A stretch of DNA of 45,817 bases from Actinomycetales bacterium (GTDB taxonomy: Bacteria > Actinomycetota > Actinomycetes > Mycobacteriales > Micromonosporaceae). Below the pieces are notes generated by a model. That model had not been told where the DNA came from. It saw only the letters and a program-made list of their open reading frames with translations, and made no database searches. This document shows positions 23,407 to 31,910 of this stretch, one piece after another (position 1 is the stretch's first letter; each line of letters begins with the position of its first letter). The stretch spans positions 1 through 45,817 of the forward strand of contig PKFB01000016.1 of assembly GCA_002919305.1 (NCBI GenBank), written 5' to 3'. The position numbers and the translations under genes are program-made.

Positions 23407-24159
23407 ATGTCTTCCTCCCCATCGTCTGACCGTCCTCGGGTCGCCATCGTCACCGGCGGCTCACGGGGGATCGGGCAGCAGTCGGCGCGTCGGTTGGCCG
23501 CCGATGGTCTGGCCGTCGTTGTCGGGCACGCCGGTAACCAGGATTTAGCGGACAAAACCGTCGTTGATATCACCGCCGCAGGGGGACAGGCCATCGCTGT
23601 CCGCGGCGATGTCGGTGATGAGAAGGCTGTGAGCGCGCTGTTCGACGCGGCCGAGGTCACATTCGGCGGAGTCGACGTCGTTGTTCACGCCGCTGGGATC
23701 ATGCGGCTGGCTCCGATCGCCGAATTCGACTTGGCGGTGCTGGACCAGCTGTACCACACCAACATCCGGGGCACCTTCGTCGTCGCTCAGCAGGCTGCCC
23801 GGCGGCTCCGCGACGGCGGTTCGCTCCTCACCTTCTCCACATCGGTGATCGGGCTCGCTCTTCCCACCTATGGGGCCTACGCCGCTACCAAGGGCGCTGT
23901 TGAGGCGCTCACCCTCATTCTGGCTCGGGAGCTGCGGGGTCGAAACATCACGGTCAACGCCGTCGCCCCAGGTCCCACCGCCACCGACCTGTTCCTTGAA
24001 GGGAAGGACGAGCAGACCATCGCCCGTCTGGCCGCCCAGCCGCCTCTGGAGCGGCTGGGTACCCCGGAGGACATCGCTGAGGTCGTCGCTTTCCTCACAA
24101 GCCCAGCCGGCCACTGGGTCAACGGTCAGCTCATCCGCGTCAACGGCGGCATCGTCTGA
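23407..24159 (+). CDS. Short-chain dehydrogenase/reductase (FabG-like)
   Basis: A 250-residue classical SDR. It has TGGSRGIG cofactor binding near residue 16, the VHAAG motif near 97, catalytic Ser in FSTSVIG, YAATK as the Tyr-x3-Lys pair near 157-161, and a conserved NAVAPGPTATDLF after it. His/Gly residues in the region after strand 2 (VVVGHAGN) suggest NADP or NAD is not clear-cut. The likely reaction is a keto/alcohol conversion of a small molecule. SD AAGGAG precedes the ATG. It is probably repressed by the divergent MmyB-type regulator. Confidence 0.88.
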   Translation: MSSSPSSDRPRVAIVTGGSRGIGQQSARRLAADGLAVVVGHAGNQDLADKTVVDITAAGGQAIAVRGDVGDEKAVSALFDAAEVTFGGVDVVVHAAGIMRLAPIAEFDLAVLDQLYHTNIRGTFVVAQQAARRLRDGGSLLTFSTSVIGLALPTYGAYAATKGAVEALTLILARELRGRNITVNAVAPGPTATDLFLEGKDEQTIARLAAQPPLERLGTPEDIAEVVAFLTSPAGHWVNGQLIRVNGGIV

Positions 24160-24501
24160 CGCAACCGCCGAGCGCGAGCTGGTGCCATGGGCCTGCGTGG
24201 CGCCAGCTTCTCGGGGTTTTTCGGGTACGCCCGCCCAGGCCATGCTCAGGCCCCGCCTTGCGGGCGCGTCGTACTCAGCGTCGTAACCAGCGTTGTGGTC
24301 AAGTGTGGCCAGGAAGATCCCCGCTAGCCTGGGCCGCCACCACGCTGGCTGGATGCCGAACGCGCCCAAGCGTCTTCTCGGCTTCAGCGCTCCTGTCTCC
24401 CGCTCGGTGATGGATCCCGCTGGCACACCGTCGTGGGTGTTCACGCGCTCTGTGATGCGGGTATCCGCCGATAACGACGGCACATCTTCGAGGGGGAGGT
24501 C
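24160..24501 (+). other. Spacer between the SDR and DUF6766 genes
   Basis: About 340 bp. No gene is supported on either strand. GGGGGAGG at 24491-24498 is the Shine-Dalgarno of the next gene. A promoter is not obvious, so read-through from the SDR is possible. Confidence 0.3.
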
Positions 24502-24909
24502 ATGTCCACTATCGACACCGAGAGCTGGAGGCGCCGTCTTCCATCCCGTACCGCCCGCCGAGGTTGGCTTCACGATTACATGTTGACGATCGTGTTGACC
24601 TGCCTATTCGTACTTTCCTGGGTGGGGCAGTTCATCACTCACATCATCGAGGTCGGTAACGACGCCAATGTGCACGGTCAGTCCTTCGCCTGGTCGGACT
24701 TCTGGCCGCGGTTCCTGTCGGCCACCTTCGAGAACTGGCAGAGCGAATTCCTGCAGCTGTTCACCTTCGTCACCTTGACCACCTATCTGATCCACCGCAA
24801 CAGCGCCGAAAGCGTTGACGGTAACGACGAGATCAAGGCGATGCTGGAGGAGCTGCTGGCGCGTACCGAACCGTCCGATCCGCATTCCCCACGGGTTCCT
24901 CCGGCTTGA
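24502..24909 (+). CDS. DUF6766 family membrane protein
   Basis: A 135-residue protein with two hydrophobic helices (about 27-48 and 84-100). Between them lies an amphipathic loop with HGQSFAWSDFWPRFLSATFENWQSEFLQLF. The ENWQSEFLQ motif followed by a helix and a polar tail (HRNSAESVD...) is the mark of the DUF6766 family, from memory; the function is unknown. Both ends are cytosolic by charge. A strong GGGGGAGG stands 3-4 nt before the ATG. The neighbours do not explain its role. Confidence 0.75.
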   Translation: MSTIDTESWRRRLPSRTARRGWLHDYMLTIVLTCLFVLSWVGQFITHIIEVGNDANVHGQSFAWSDFWPRFLSATFENWQSEFLQLFTFVTLTTYLIHRNSAESVDGNDEIKAMLEELLARTEPSDPHSPRVPPA

Positions 24910-25659
24910 CCCTGCCCGGTCTCAGGTGGGTTACGTGCAGAGTCTTCGAGTACGCGCCGTCGGCGCCTTGTAAAACGTGCTGTCAAACGTCGTCGATGAG
25001 CCGGCCGCAAGTCACTGCCGCCGGCTTGGGGTCAGCGCGATCCACCAGGACACGCCGTGACCTCGATCAACGCTCCACTTCCACACGATAGGGATATACC
25101 TCTCATAAATAGTAATTAAGTACTTGAAAACTATTTAAATGATAAACCCGCCACTGTCATCGGTCATGCCCACTGAAACACCCCACCCGTTCTTCAACCA
25201 GGGACCGCAGCGCCGGGCCGACGTTCAGGACGCTGGTCAACGGCCAGGATCAGCATGCTGGGCATATTGTTTTCTTCGGCAGGATCCCGCCGCTCTTCCA
25301 TGAGAACGCTTCACAGAAAAACGCGATAACACCACTGGTTGCGCTTACCACAAAAATCCACCCATGATGCCGCGCGCGTCGACGATGCGCAGCTCCAGCT
25401 GCATGACTTGAAAACAGCACTCAACGATTTAATAAGATACCGATAACCATTTTCATCCACGATATGTGATGCATTCCTCAATCCCCCATTCGACCCCTCA
25501 TTCTCCCCGGATCTAACAGGCATTTATACACATCCCTCTCTTGTGAGATTCATGATCGAATGAGACGCTACGCCCGTTGTTCCGAGTTCCCCGGGTCTTC
25601 ACGTAGTGCGTCAGTGATGACACACTGAGGTGTCCCCGACGGTAGAAAGGTGTCATCTC
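24910..25659. other. Long spacer with AT-rich blocks
   Basis: 750 bp. AT-rich stretches lie at 25085-25150 and 25260-25560. A minus-strand frame 25311-25523 (70 codons, Cys/Ser/Trp-rich end, GAGAGGG upstream) is the only candidate small gene; I do not recognise it and rate it low. An inverted repeat TCAGTG-N6-CACTGA (25611-25628) lies just upstream of the methyltransferase and may be its operator. Confidence 0.35.
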
Positions 25660-26475
25660 ATGTCCGAAGCGAGCGGTTGGCAACCGCCCGAGGTCGATCT
25701 GGAGACGCCGAACGCGGCCCGGATTTACGACTACAGTCTCGGCGGGACCCATAACTTTCCGGCTGACCGGGCCGCCGCTGAGGAACTGTTCCGGATATAC
25801 CCCGATGCGCGCCTGGTTGGACGGTCGAACCGCGCGTTCCTCCGTCGCGCTGTGCGCTACTGCATTGATCAAGGCATTCGCCAGTTCCTGGATTTGGGAT
25901 CGGGCATCCCCACCGTCGGCAACGTCCATGAGATCGCCCATCAGGTCGATCCGGAGATCCGGGTGGTCTATGTAGACAATGAACCGGTCGCGGTGGCCCT
26001 CACCCAGCATCTCCTTAAAGAGGTGCCTAACGCGACAGTCGTTCAGGCTGATATTCGGGATGTCGACGCCGTTCTCGGTGCTCCCCAGACCCAGCTGCTG
26101 GACTTCACGCAGCCGATCGCGCTGATGATGGTCGCCGTTTTGCACTACGTCTCCTATGAGGAGGACGCCCCGGGTCTGGTGGCCCGCTACACCTCCAAGC
26201 TGGCCCCCGGCAGCTTCCTGGTCATCTCCCACACCACCGGTGATGACCAGCCTGAGGCTGAGGAGATCCGGCAGCTGTTCGCCAAGACCTCCACACCGGT
26301 AACTCACCGCACTCGCGCTGAAGTCACCGCCTTGTTCGACGGTCTGGAGCTGGTTGAACCGGGGGTGGTGTGGACACCGGAATGGCACCCCGACGACAGC
26401 GACCCGCTTCGGGAGGATCCCAAGCGGTCGGCCACCTACGCCGGTGTCGCCCGTAAGCGCGCGGCGCATTCGTAA
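25660..26475 (+). CDS. SAM-dependent methyltransferase, DUF574/Methyltransf_19
   Basis: A 271-residue protein of the actinomycete-specific DUF574 group. Features: the N-terminal PNAARIYDYSLGGTHNFPADR block, then the SAM-binding FLDLGSGIPTVGNVHEIA near residue 80, VVYVDNEPVAVALTQHLL near 105, and a late YTSKLAPGSFLVISH. Substrates of this family are unknown; genes often neighbour regulators. The ATG at 25660 with GAAAGG upstream is preferred to the in-frame start ten codons earlier because the latter has no binding site. It faces the FHA gene tail to tail. Confidence 0.87.
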   Translation: MSEASGWQPPEVDLETPNAARIYDYSLGGTHNFPADRAAAEELFRIYPDARLVGRSNRAFLRRAVRYCIDQGIRQFLDLGSGIPTVGNVHEIAHQVDPEIRVVYVDNEPVAVALTQHLLKEVPNATVVQADIRDVDAVLGAPQTQLLDFTQPIALMMVAVLHYVSYEEDAPGLVARYTSKLAPGSFLVISHTTGDDQPEAEEIRQLFAKTSTPVTHRTRAEVTALFDGLELVEPGVVWTPEWHPDDSDPLREDPKRSATYAGVARKRAAHS

Positions 26476-26733
26476 CCACACTCGTCGCGGCGGACGATCG
26501 GCGGTGGACGGTCTTTCAGCACCACCGCTCAGACACGCGGCGCGGCACCGCTCACCCCAGTAGCTGTGTGACTGACCAGACGGACAGCTGGCCTGGCAGA
26601 TCGGGTACGCCGGCGCGTTGCCTCACTGGCAGCGCGCCCCCGTCAGGCTGGCTGTCCGTCCGGGCCTCCTGCTCCTCAAGTCCTATCCGCCCGTTGGCGG
26701 CCGACGTTGACGGTCCCCCTCATCGCCGCCGGG

Positions 26734-27540
26734 TCACGGCCACTCTCCCAGCAGCTTCAGGTCGCCCTTGCCGATCGTTGTGGTGATCAGCATTTCCATG
26801 ATCAGGTTGTGGTTGAGGGTGTTCCCTACCGGCGGTGGGATCTCCTCCTCCAACAGACCGGGCACCATCGGGCTCAGGCGTCGCCGTACCTTGGCGACGA
26901 TGTGGGCGACCCGGCGCCAGGTCCACCGCTCCATCGGACGCAGCTCGCTCAGCTCCCGCGCCACCTGCTCCCAGGTGAGCGGCTGCGGATACGGCTCGTT
27001 ACGCAGGTACCGCTGAGCGAGGCAGACGAGCACCAGACGCTCGACCGGAGTCAGTGGCCATACGCCGCGATCCCGGGTCTCAACCTCCCGCTCGTCCTCT
27101 GAGGCTGGCGGATGTGCTCCTGTCGCGACCCGGACCTCCAGCAGATGCTCCTGCTGGGGGGAGACGATGAACAGCGGGGTGTACGCCACCGGCAGCTCCG
27201 CACGGTCACCGCTCAACAGGAGCCGTGATCCGGGGAGCCGGATAGGAAGCTTGCCGATGTTTTTCAGCACCCACCGCGTACCCTGCCGGGTGATGTACCC
27301 GTGGCGCCGGCTGACGTGCGGGTCGTTCGCCCCGACACAGACGTGGGCGTCTCGGTCACTGCGTCCAAAGATCAGAGGAAAACCAGCGTCTGGGGCGACG
27401 CTCATCCCACCGTTGACCCCGAGTACGAACAAGGTGTCCGGCGGTACCGGGGGGAGGCCATGGGTCAGGCTTCCGGTTTCTTTGGGTAGGAGAGTGACTT
27501 TACTCAGCGACTTTGACGAGCGGTATGTCGGCAGTGTCAT
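26734..27540 (-). CDS. FHA domain protein
   Basis: A 268-residue protein. Residues 50-125 are a forkhead-associated domain that binds phosphothreonine: FPLIFGRSDRDAHVCVG, then DPHVSRRHGYI (the Ser-Arg-Arg-His core) and WVLKNIGKLP. The C-terminal half (165-235) is helical, with TPVERLVLVCLAQRYL and WEQVARELSELRPMERWTWRRVAHIVAKVRRRL, which looks like a helix-turn-helix and suggests DNA binding. The ATG 27540 has GGAAAGG upstream. It starts 35 bp after a Ser/Thr kinase gene on the same strand, so the kinase is the obvious source of its phosphothreonine ligand. Confidence 0.85.
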   Translation of the reverse strand: MTLPTYRSSKSLSKVTLLPKETGSLTHGLPPVPPDTLFVLGVNGGMSVAPDAGFPLIFGRSDRDAHVCVGANDPHVSRRHGYITRQGTRWVLKNIGKLPIRLPGSRLLLSGDRAELPVAYTPLFIVSPQQEHLLEVRVATGAHPPASEDEREVETRDRGVWPLTPVERLVLVCLAQRYLRNEPYPQPLTWEQVARELSELRPMERWTWRRVAHIVAKVRRRLSPMVPGLLEEEIPPPVGNTLNHNLIMEMLITTTIGKGDLKLLGEWP

Positions 27541-27575
27541 GACACGCCCTTTCCACACTGGATCGTCCCGTCACG

Positions 27576-28565
27576 CTAGCCGCTGACCTCCGGGAGGGGT
27601 CCCGGCGCCTGATGGCGTGTCCATCGACGCGGCCCGGGGACCATGGGGGTCATTGACTCCACGGAGACCTGTGGGATCACCGTCTCCACCGCACGCGGCG
27701 GGTTTTCGGCTTCGTGGGCCCGCCGATCGATCTCCTCGGTGACTGCGGGTGGCAACCAGGGGGTCTCGAAGGGCCGACGGTCGCTGATTACCGACAGCAG
27801 ATAGTGGATCAGTTCAGGCATGGTCGGCCGGTGGGTGGGGTCGGGATCCACGCAGGAGGCGATCATGTGGCGGAGCGCTTCATCGGTGATCCCGTCGAGC
27901 GCCACCCGCCCGTCGCCATCGGCTCGGGTCTTGGCGTAGGCGTACGCCAGCGTCACTCCGAATGAGTAGACGTCGCTGGCGGGCGTAACCCAGCGTCCGT
28001 TCTCCTGTTCCGGGGAGGCGAATCCGGGAGAGCCGGCCGGGAACCCAATGAAGGCGGCCCCGCTCGCGTCCAGCTCCCGGGCGATGCCGAAGTCGATCAC
28101 TCGGGGGCCGTCGCTGGTGAGCAGGATGTTCGCTGGTTTCACGTCCAGGTGAACGATCCCGGCGCGGTGGATCGACGCCAACGCTTCGGCCATGCCGACG
28201 GCCAGCGACCACACCGTGTCAGCGGGGAGCACCCCGAACTCTCCGACCGTCTCGCTCAACGACAACGAGGGAAGGAATTCCGTGGCGAGCCAGGGCATGG
28301 CGGCGTCGGGGTCCGCGTCGAGGACAGCCGTGGTGTACCCGCCGCTGACTATCCGGTTGGCCGCTACTTCCCGCCGAAATCGGTCACGCAATTCTAGATC
28401 CGCGGCGAACTCGGCGTGCATCACCTTGATCGCGACCGGCCGGCCGTCGCTTGATCGCCCCAGATAGACAACGGCCATGCCGCCGGCGCCGATCCGCGCC
28501 AGCACCTGGCATCTGCCGATCACTCGTGGATCGCCGCGTTCAAGCGCTTGCACGTATGCCCCCAC
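27576..28565 (-). CDS. Soluble Ser/Thr protein kinase
   Basis: A 329-residue Hanks-type kinase. The glycine loop is GAGGMAVVY (residues 26-34), with Lys47 (AIKVM), catalytic loop HLDVKPANI with Asp141 in place of the usual HRD order, DFG at 158-160, and SPEQ instead of APE. After residue 270 the protein is proline-rich without a membrane helix or PASTA/sensor domain, so it is cytosolic and shorter than most actinobacterial PknB types. It forms a probable operon with the FHA protein and is divergent from an Hsp70. The GTG start has no clear Shine-Dalgarno; GTG at 28553 is an alternative. Confidence 0.88.
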   Translation of the reverse strand: MGAYVQALERGDPRVIGRCQVLARIGAGGMAVVYLGRSSDGRPVAIKVMHAEFAADLELRDRFRREVAANRIVSGGYTTAVLDADPDAAMPWLATEFLPSLSLSETVGEFGVLPADTVWSLAVGMAEALASIHRAGIVHLDVKPANILLTSDGPRVIDFGIARELDASGAAFIGFPAGSPGFASPEQENGRWVTPASDVYSFGVTLAYAYAKTRADGDGRVALDGITDEALRHMIASCVDPDPTHRPTMPELIHYLLSVISDRRPFETPWLPPAVTEEIDRRAHEAENPPRAVETVIPQVSVESMTPMVPGPRRWTRHQAPGPLPEVSG

Positions 28566-29361
28566 TTAGCGGATCGAAAGCCTGGAGATACCCGCTCCGC
28601 GTATCGATGAACACCGATCTAGCCCATCGCCCCTAGTGAGGCAGGCATCCTCTGTGTGTCGTGTGTCCACAGTGGAAAACCGACGGCTACGTCCGGTGGT
28701 CTTATCAGGTGGCTTTGTTCGGTGGCCTGCGACACGCCGACGGGTCGGCTTTGTGCACGACGGTGTCTAGGCTGCTTTTCCTCACCTAAGTGCCCCGTCG
28801 GGGCCGGTCCACCGGTGGTGGCACCTCCTCCAGGTGATTCCTCACCGAGCCGGGTAGGGGGATAACCGCGGCCGACACGGCCTGGACCTTTGGATCGCAA
28901 CGGCTCCATGGCCCTCCTTCCCCACCGATACCGTGGCGCCGCGGAGCGTGACGAAAGGGACACCCATCCCTATCCTCACGGCGACAACGCGAATACTGAT
29001 AGCCACCGTGACTCCACCTTACAAAGCACGGCGGGTTCCCGTATCCCCCAAATCTCCCTACCTATCCCAGGATCGCGTTTCACGCGCCTAGCGACAGCAA
29101 ACCACTCAATTCGGGACCGGTCCCAACCTCGACTCCTTAAGGTGGTCACGACATTGGCGCACAACGGCTGACAAACGCCCAATGAGCGCACAGTCATCAG
29201 ATGGCTACAGAAAGATTCTGATCGCGTCGACCAGGAAGGGCGCCTCGGCCGCCTGGCCGGCGTACCGCGCTCTCACCGGCGCGACCGCGATCTCACCCCT
29301 CTCACGCGGTGTCCGCGGCCGACGGCGACGCACACCAGCTTCCCACGGGAGGTGATCGATC
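28566..29361. other. 800-bp divergent spacer between kinase and Hsp70 genes
   Basis: No gene is supported. A palindrome GGGACCGGTCCC lies at 29113-29124. GGGAGGTGATC (29347-29357) is the Shine-Dalgarno of the Hsp70 gene. The length suggests complex control of one or both genes, or a lost gene. Confidence 0.35.
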
Positions 29362-31335
29362 GTGGCCAGTATGGATCCGACGATCGGTATCGGTCTCGGT
29401 AGCTACAACTGCAAGGCGTCGGTTCTCCTCAATGGTGAGCCACGCATGCTCCGATCCCGAGAGGAGAGCGCCGAGCAGGGGGTGGGATTCCCGTCCTTTG
29501 TGGAGTTCGATCCGTCTGGGGAGCCGCTACGGGTCGGTCTGGCCGCACAGCGTACCGTCGCCATCCATCCGGATCTGGTGGTGTGGGGCGTGAAGCGGCT
29601 GATCGGACGCTCCTACCACGAGGTCCGGCGCGCGGGGGACCATAAACGGTTCCAGTACCGGATCGTTGAAGGGCCGGACCGCGCTTGTCAGATCGTGGTG
29701 GGGAATCATCCTTACACCCCCACCGAGGTGTTGTCCCTCATCTTCGCGAAGATCAAACAGGATGCCGAGGCCGCATTCAATCCCATTGGGGCACCGGTGA
29801 GGCGATGCGTGATCACCATTCCCGCCTACTTCACACCGTCACAACGGACTGAAACCGCAAAAGCGGCAGAAATGGCAGGATTCGACAATATCCTGCTGCT
29901 TCCGGAGCCGACCGCGGCGGCCTTGGCCTACCTCCCTTATCTTTCCCGCCAAACGCGGCACATCATGGTCATTGACTTCGGCGCCACCAGCCTGGACGTG
30001 ACCGTTGGGCCGCTGTACACCGATGACACCGGCATCCCGCGGCTGCGCATCCACGGTCACGGCACGGATATCTCTCTGGGCGGCGTCGACCTTGACCAGG
30101 CGATTCTGGACTGGGTTACCCGTCGACACCGGCTGCGGCGCGTCACCCGCGATCCTGAAGGCAAAGCCCGGCTCCGCGCCGAGGTGGAGCGCGCAAAGAT
30201 CCGGCTGTCCCAAGGCCACATCGCTCACATCGGGTTCGCCTACCCGCGCGGCACCGTCGATGTGACCATCGAACGGTCCGACATTGAGATGGCCATCGGC
30301 CCGTGGCTTGAGCGGTGTCGCCGACCGATCCGCACCGCGCTGCGGGAGGCGGGCCTGACCCCGGCTGACATCACGCACCTCCTGCTGGTGGGTGGGCCGA
30401 CCCACATGCCTTCGTTCCGGGCCCTGGTTGCCCAGGAGTTCCGCACCAATCCCCGGGTGTTGATGCAGCTTCGCGCCCTCAACACCGACGGTTTCCCGGT
30501 CGCTCCGCTGGAGGTCGTGGCCCGAGGCGCTGTGTACGGCGCTCCCAAACCGGTGACCCCGTACGGATATGGAGTCACCGTCGATGGGGTGTACTCCGAG
30601 CTGATCCCCCGATGTTCCCGGTATCCCTATGAGAACACCCGACACTGGGAGCGCCACGCGGGCGACCGTTCCCTCCGTATCGGCCTGATCCGACGCCAGC
30701 TCGATCCCCTCTCCCATCAGGAACTCCACATCGAACTGGGGAGCTATCAGTTCGACTACCGTCCCGAACCAGGAACCACCCGGATCGAAATCACAGCGCG
30801 CTACGCCCGCACAGGCGCGCTCGACGTCGTCATCAGTCAACCCGCCAGTGGGATCACGATGCAGCTGCGGGAGGTCAACCGGCTGGTGGGCCGTCAGGTC
30901 TTGCCCTCGACGGCTCATATGGGCGCCCCACCCTCATGGCTGTCCCTGTGCCCCTGCCGCGCCGCTCAGGCATCCGTCGCCCCGGCCCTATCGGATTCGG
31001 CCCTGACGGCTTCCGCAGACCACGGACCGGCCAGGGTGGGCGCCTGGTCCCGCGAGGCGTACACCACCGCGCTCGGCGCCGCACATGAACTGCTGCGGAT
31101 CACGCAGACCCAGTTGACGGAGCAGCGGCTCGGTGATCGGAAGAGCTCGACCGCGTTGCTGGAGAAACCACTGGAGCATCTGACACAGGCGATCACCGAC
31201 TGGAGCGATGACCTGAACACCACCACGCCCCGTGTGGCGAACCTGGTGCGGGAGATCTGCCATCAGCTGCTCGTCACCGGTCTTCTCTCCCGTCAGCAGG
31301 CCGACACGCTGCTGCGGAGTGTGGACACCCTCTGA
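29362..31335 (+). CDS. DnaK-like Hsp70 chaperone homologue
   Basis: A 657-residue Hsp70-family protein. The nucleotide-binding domain shows GIGLGSYNCKASVLLNG (phosphate 1), IPAYFTPSQRTETAKAAEMAGF, LPEPTAAALAYL, VIDFGATSLDVTV (phosphate 2) and LLLVGGPTHMPSF (adenosine). A beta substrate-binding domain follows (about 400-490: ELIPRCSRYPYENTRHW...IEITARY). The last 130 residues are helical with an Ala/Ser-rich linker and do not look like the usual lid. The first phosphate motif is GLGSYNC rather than DLGTTNS, so it is a divergent, accessory Hsp70. SD GGGAGG; GTG start. It is divergent from the kinase-FHA pair, and a joint phospho-signalling/chaperone role is inferred. Confidence 0.85.
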   Translation: MASMDPTIGIGLGSYNCKASVLLNGEPRMLRSREESAEQGVGFPSFVEFDPSGEPLRVGLAAQRTVAIHPDLVVWGVKRLIGRSYHEVRRAGDHKRFQYRIVEGPDRACQIVVGNHPYTPTEVLSLIFAKIKQDAEAAFNPIGAPVRRCVITIPAYFTPSQRTETAKAAEMAGFDNILLLPEPTAAALAYLPYLSRQTRHIMVIDFGATSLDVTVGPLYTDDTGIPRLRIHGHGTDISLGGVDLDQAILDWVTRRHRLRRVTRDPEGKARLRAEVERAKIRLSQGHIAHIGFAYPRGTVDVTIERSDIEMAIGPWLERCRRPIRTALREAGLTPADITHLLLVGGPTHMPSFRALVAQEFRTNPRVLMQLRALNTDGFPVAPLEVVARGAVYGAPKPVTPYGYGVTVDGVYSELIPRCSRYPYENTRHWERHAGDRSLRIGLIRRQLDPLSHQELHIELGSYQFDYRPEPGTTRIEITARYARTGALDVVISQPASGITMQLREVNRLVGRQVLPSTAHMGAPPSWLSLCPCRAAQASVAPALSDSALTASADHGPARVGAWSREAYTTALGAAHELLRITQTQLTEQRLGDRKSSTALLEKPLEHLTQAITDWSDDLNTTTPRVANLVREICHQLLVTGLLSRQQADTLLRSVDTL

Positions 31336-31475
31336 CGAGCCGGCTGAATAACCGCCGAAATAACCAGCGCGGAGCCGCCGTGGTCTTCGGATCAGGCCCG
31401 CCGGTTAAATCAGTTGTCTGTCGCGTGGGGACATGCTTGGCTTCCGAAGCCCGTCCCTCGAGCAAGGAGGTTCAG

Positions 31476-31586
31476 ATGCGTACCACGCTCATGCCTGCCC
31501 CGAAAGGAGTCACCGGTCGCGTGAAAGGCATGACATTTGGTACGTATCCTCACCTTTCGGAGCGCGGCGCATGTCGACGCCGCTGA
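31476..31586 (+). CDS. Small ORF with strong ribosome binding site before an exporter operon
   Basis: 36 codons (MRTTLMPAPKGVTGRVKGMT...) preceded by AAGGAGG with 6-nt spacing, the best Shine-Dalgarno in this stretch. It overlaps the next ORF by 50 bp in another frame. The peptide has one Cys and several Thr/Ser, not enough to call a RiPP precursor. It could be a leader peptide or the 5' part of a frameshifted gene. Confidence 0.35.
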   Translation: MRTTLMPAPKGVTGRVKGMTFGTYPHLSERGACRRR

Positions 31587-31908
31587 TATCCGCCTGACCG
31601 AGCGGCCGCTGACCGCCGCCGGTCTTATCAACCCCACCGGCACCGTCCTCCCCTGGGTGGCTGCGCGCTTTGTCACCCCACTGCGACGGGGCCGACACCA
31701 GTTCCCCTCTGCGATCACGACGATCGCGCGGGTACCGGGCCTGGACACGCGGTTCGCCCGTGCCGTGCCTGCCGGAGCCGCGGCCTGGGTCGCTGCCCTC
31801 ACCCCGGTCCAGCCGGGTCCTTCCTTCTCGGCAGACAACGCCTGGGGACAGCGCCTGCGTACGCCACGGCGTCTGCGCATGCCGCTGCCCCACCGGGGGT
31901 GGGTGTAG
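31537..31908 (+). CDS. Unknown 123-residue protein, first gene of the exporter operon
   Basis: A TTG start with GAAAGG 8 nt upstream opens a frame with strong G+C at third positions to TAG at 31906-31908, two bases before the exporter's ATG. That composition and tight spacing suggest a real gene. The sequence (LTERPLTAAGLINPTGTVLPW...) has no domain I recognise and no signal peptide. It might start in the overlapping 36-codon frame if there is a frameshift. Confidence 0.4.
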   Translation: MVRILTFRSAAHVDAADIRLTERPLTAAGLINPTGTVLPWVAARFVTPLRRGRHQFPSAITTIARVPGLDTRFARAVPAGAAAWVAALTPVQPGPSFSADNAWGQRLRTPRRLRMPLPHRGWV

Positions 31909-31910
31909 CC

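Noticed and set aside
29839-30918. A 359-codon minus-strand frame under the Hsp70 gene
   Set aside because: Shadow of the Hsp70 nucleotide-binding domain; no start signal or domain.
31476-31586. Lanthipeptide or other RiPP precursor
   Set aside because: Only one Cys, no leader motif, and no modifying enzyme nearby; kept only as a small ORF of unknown role.
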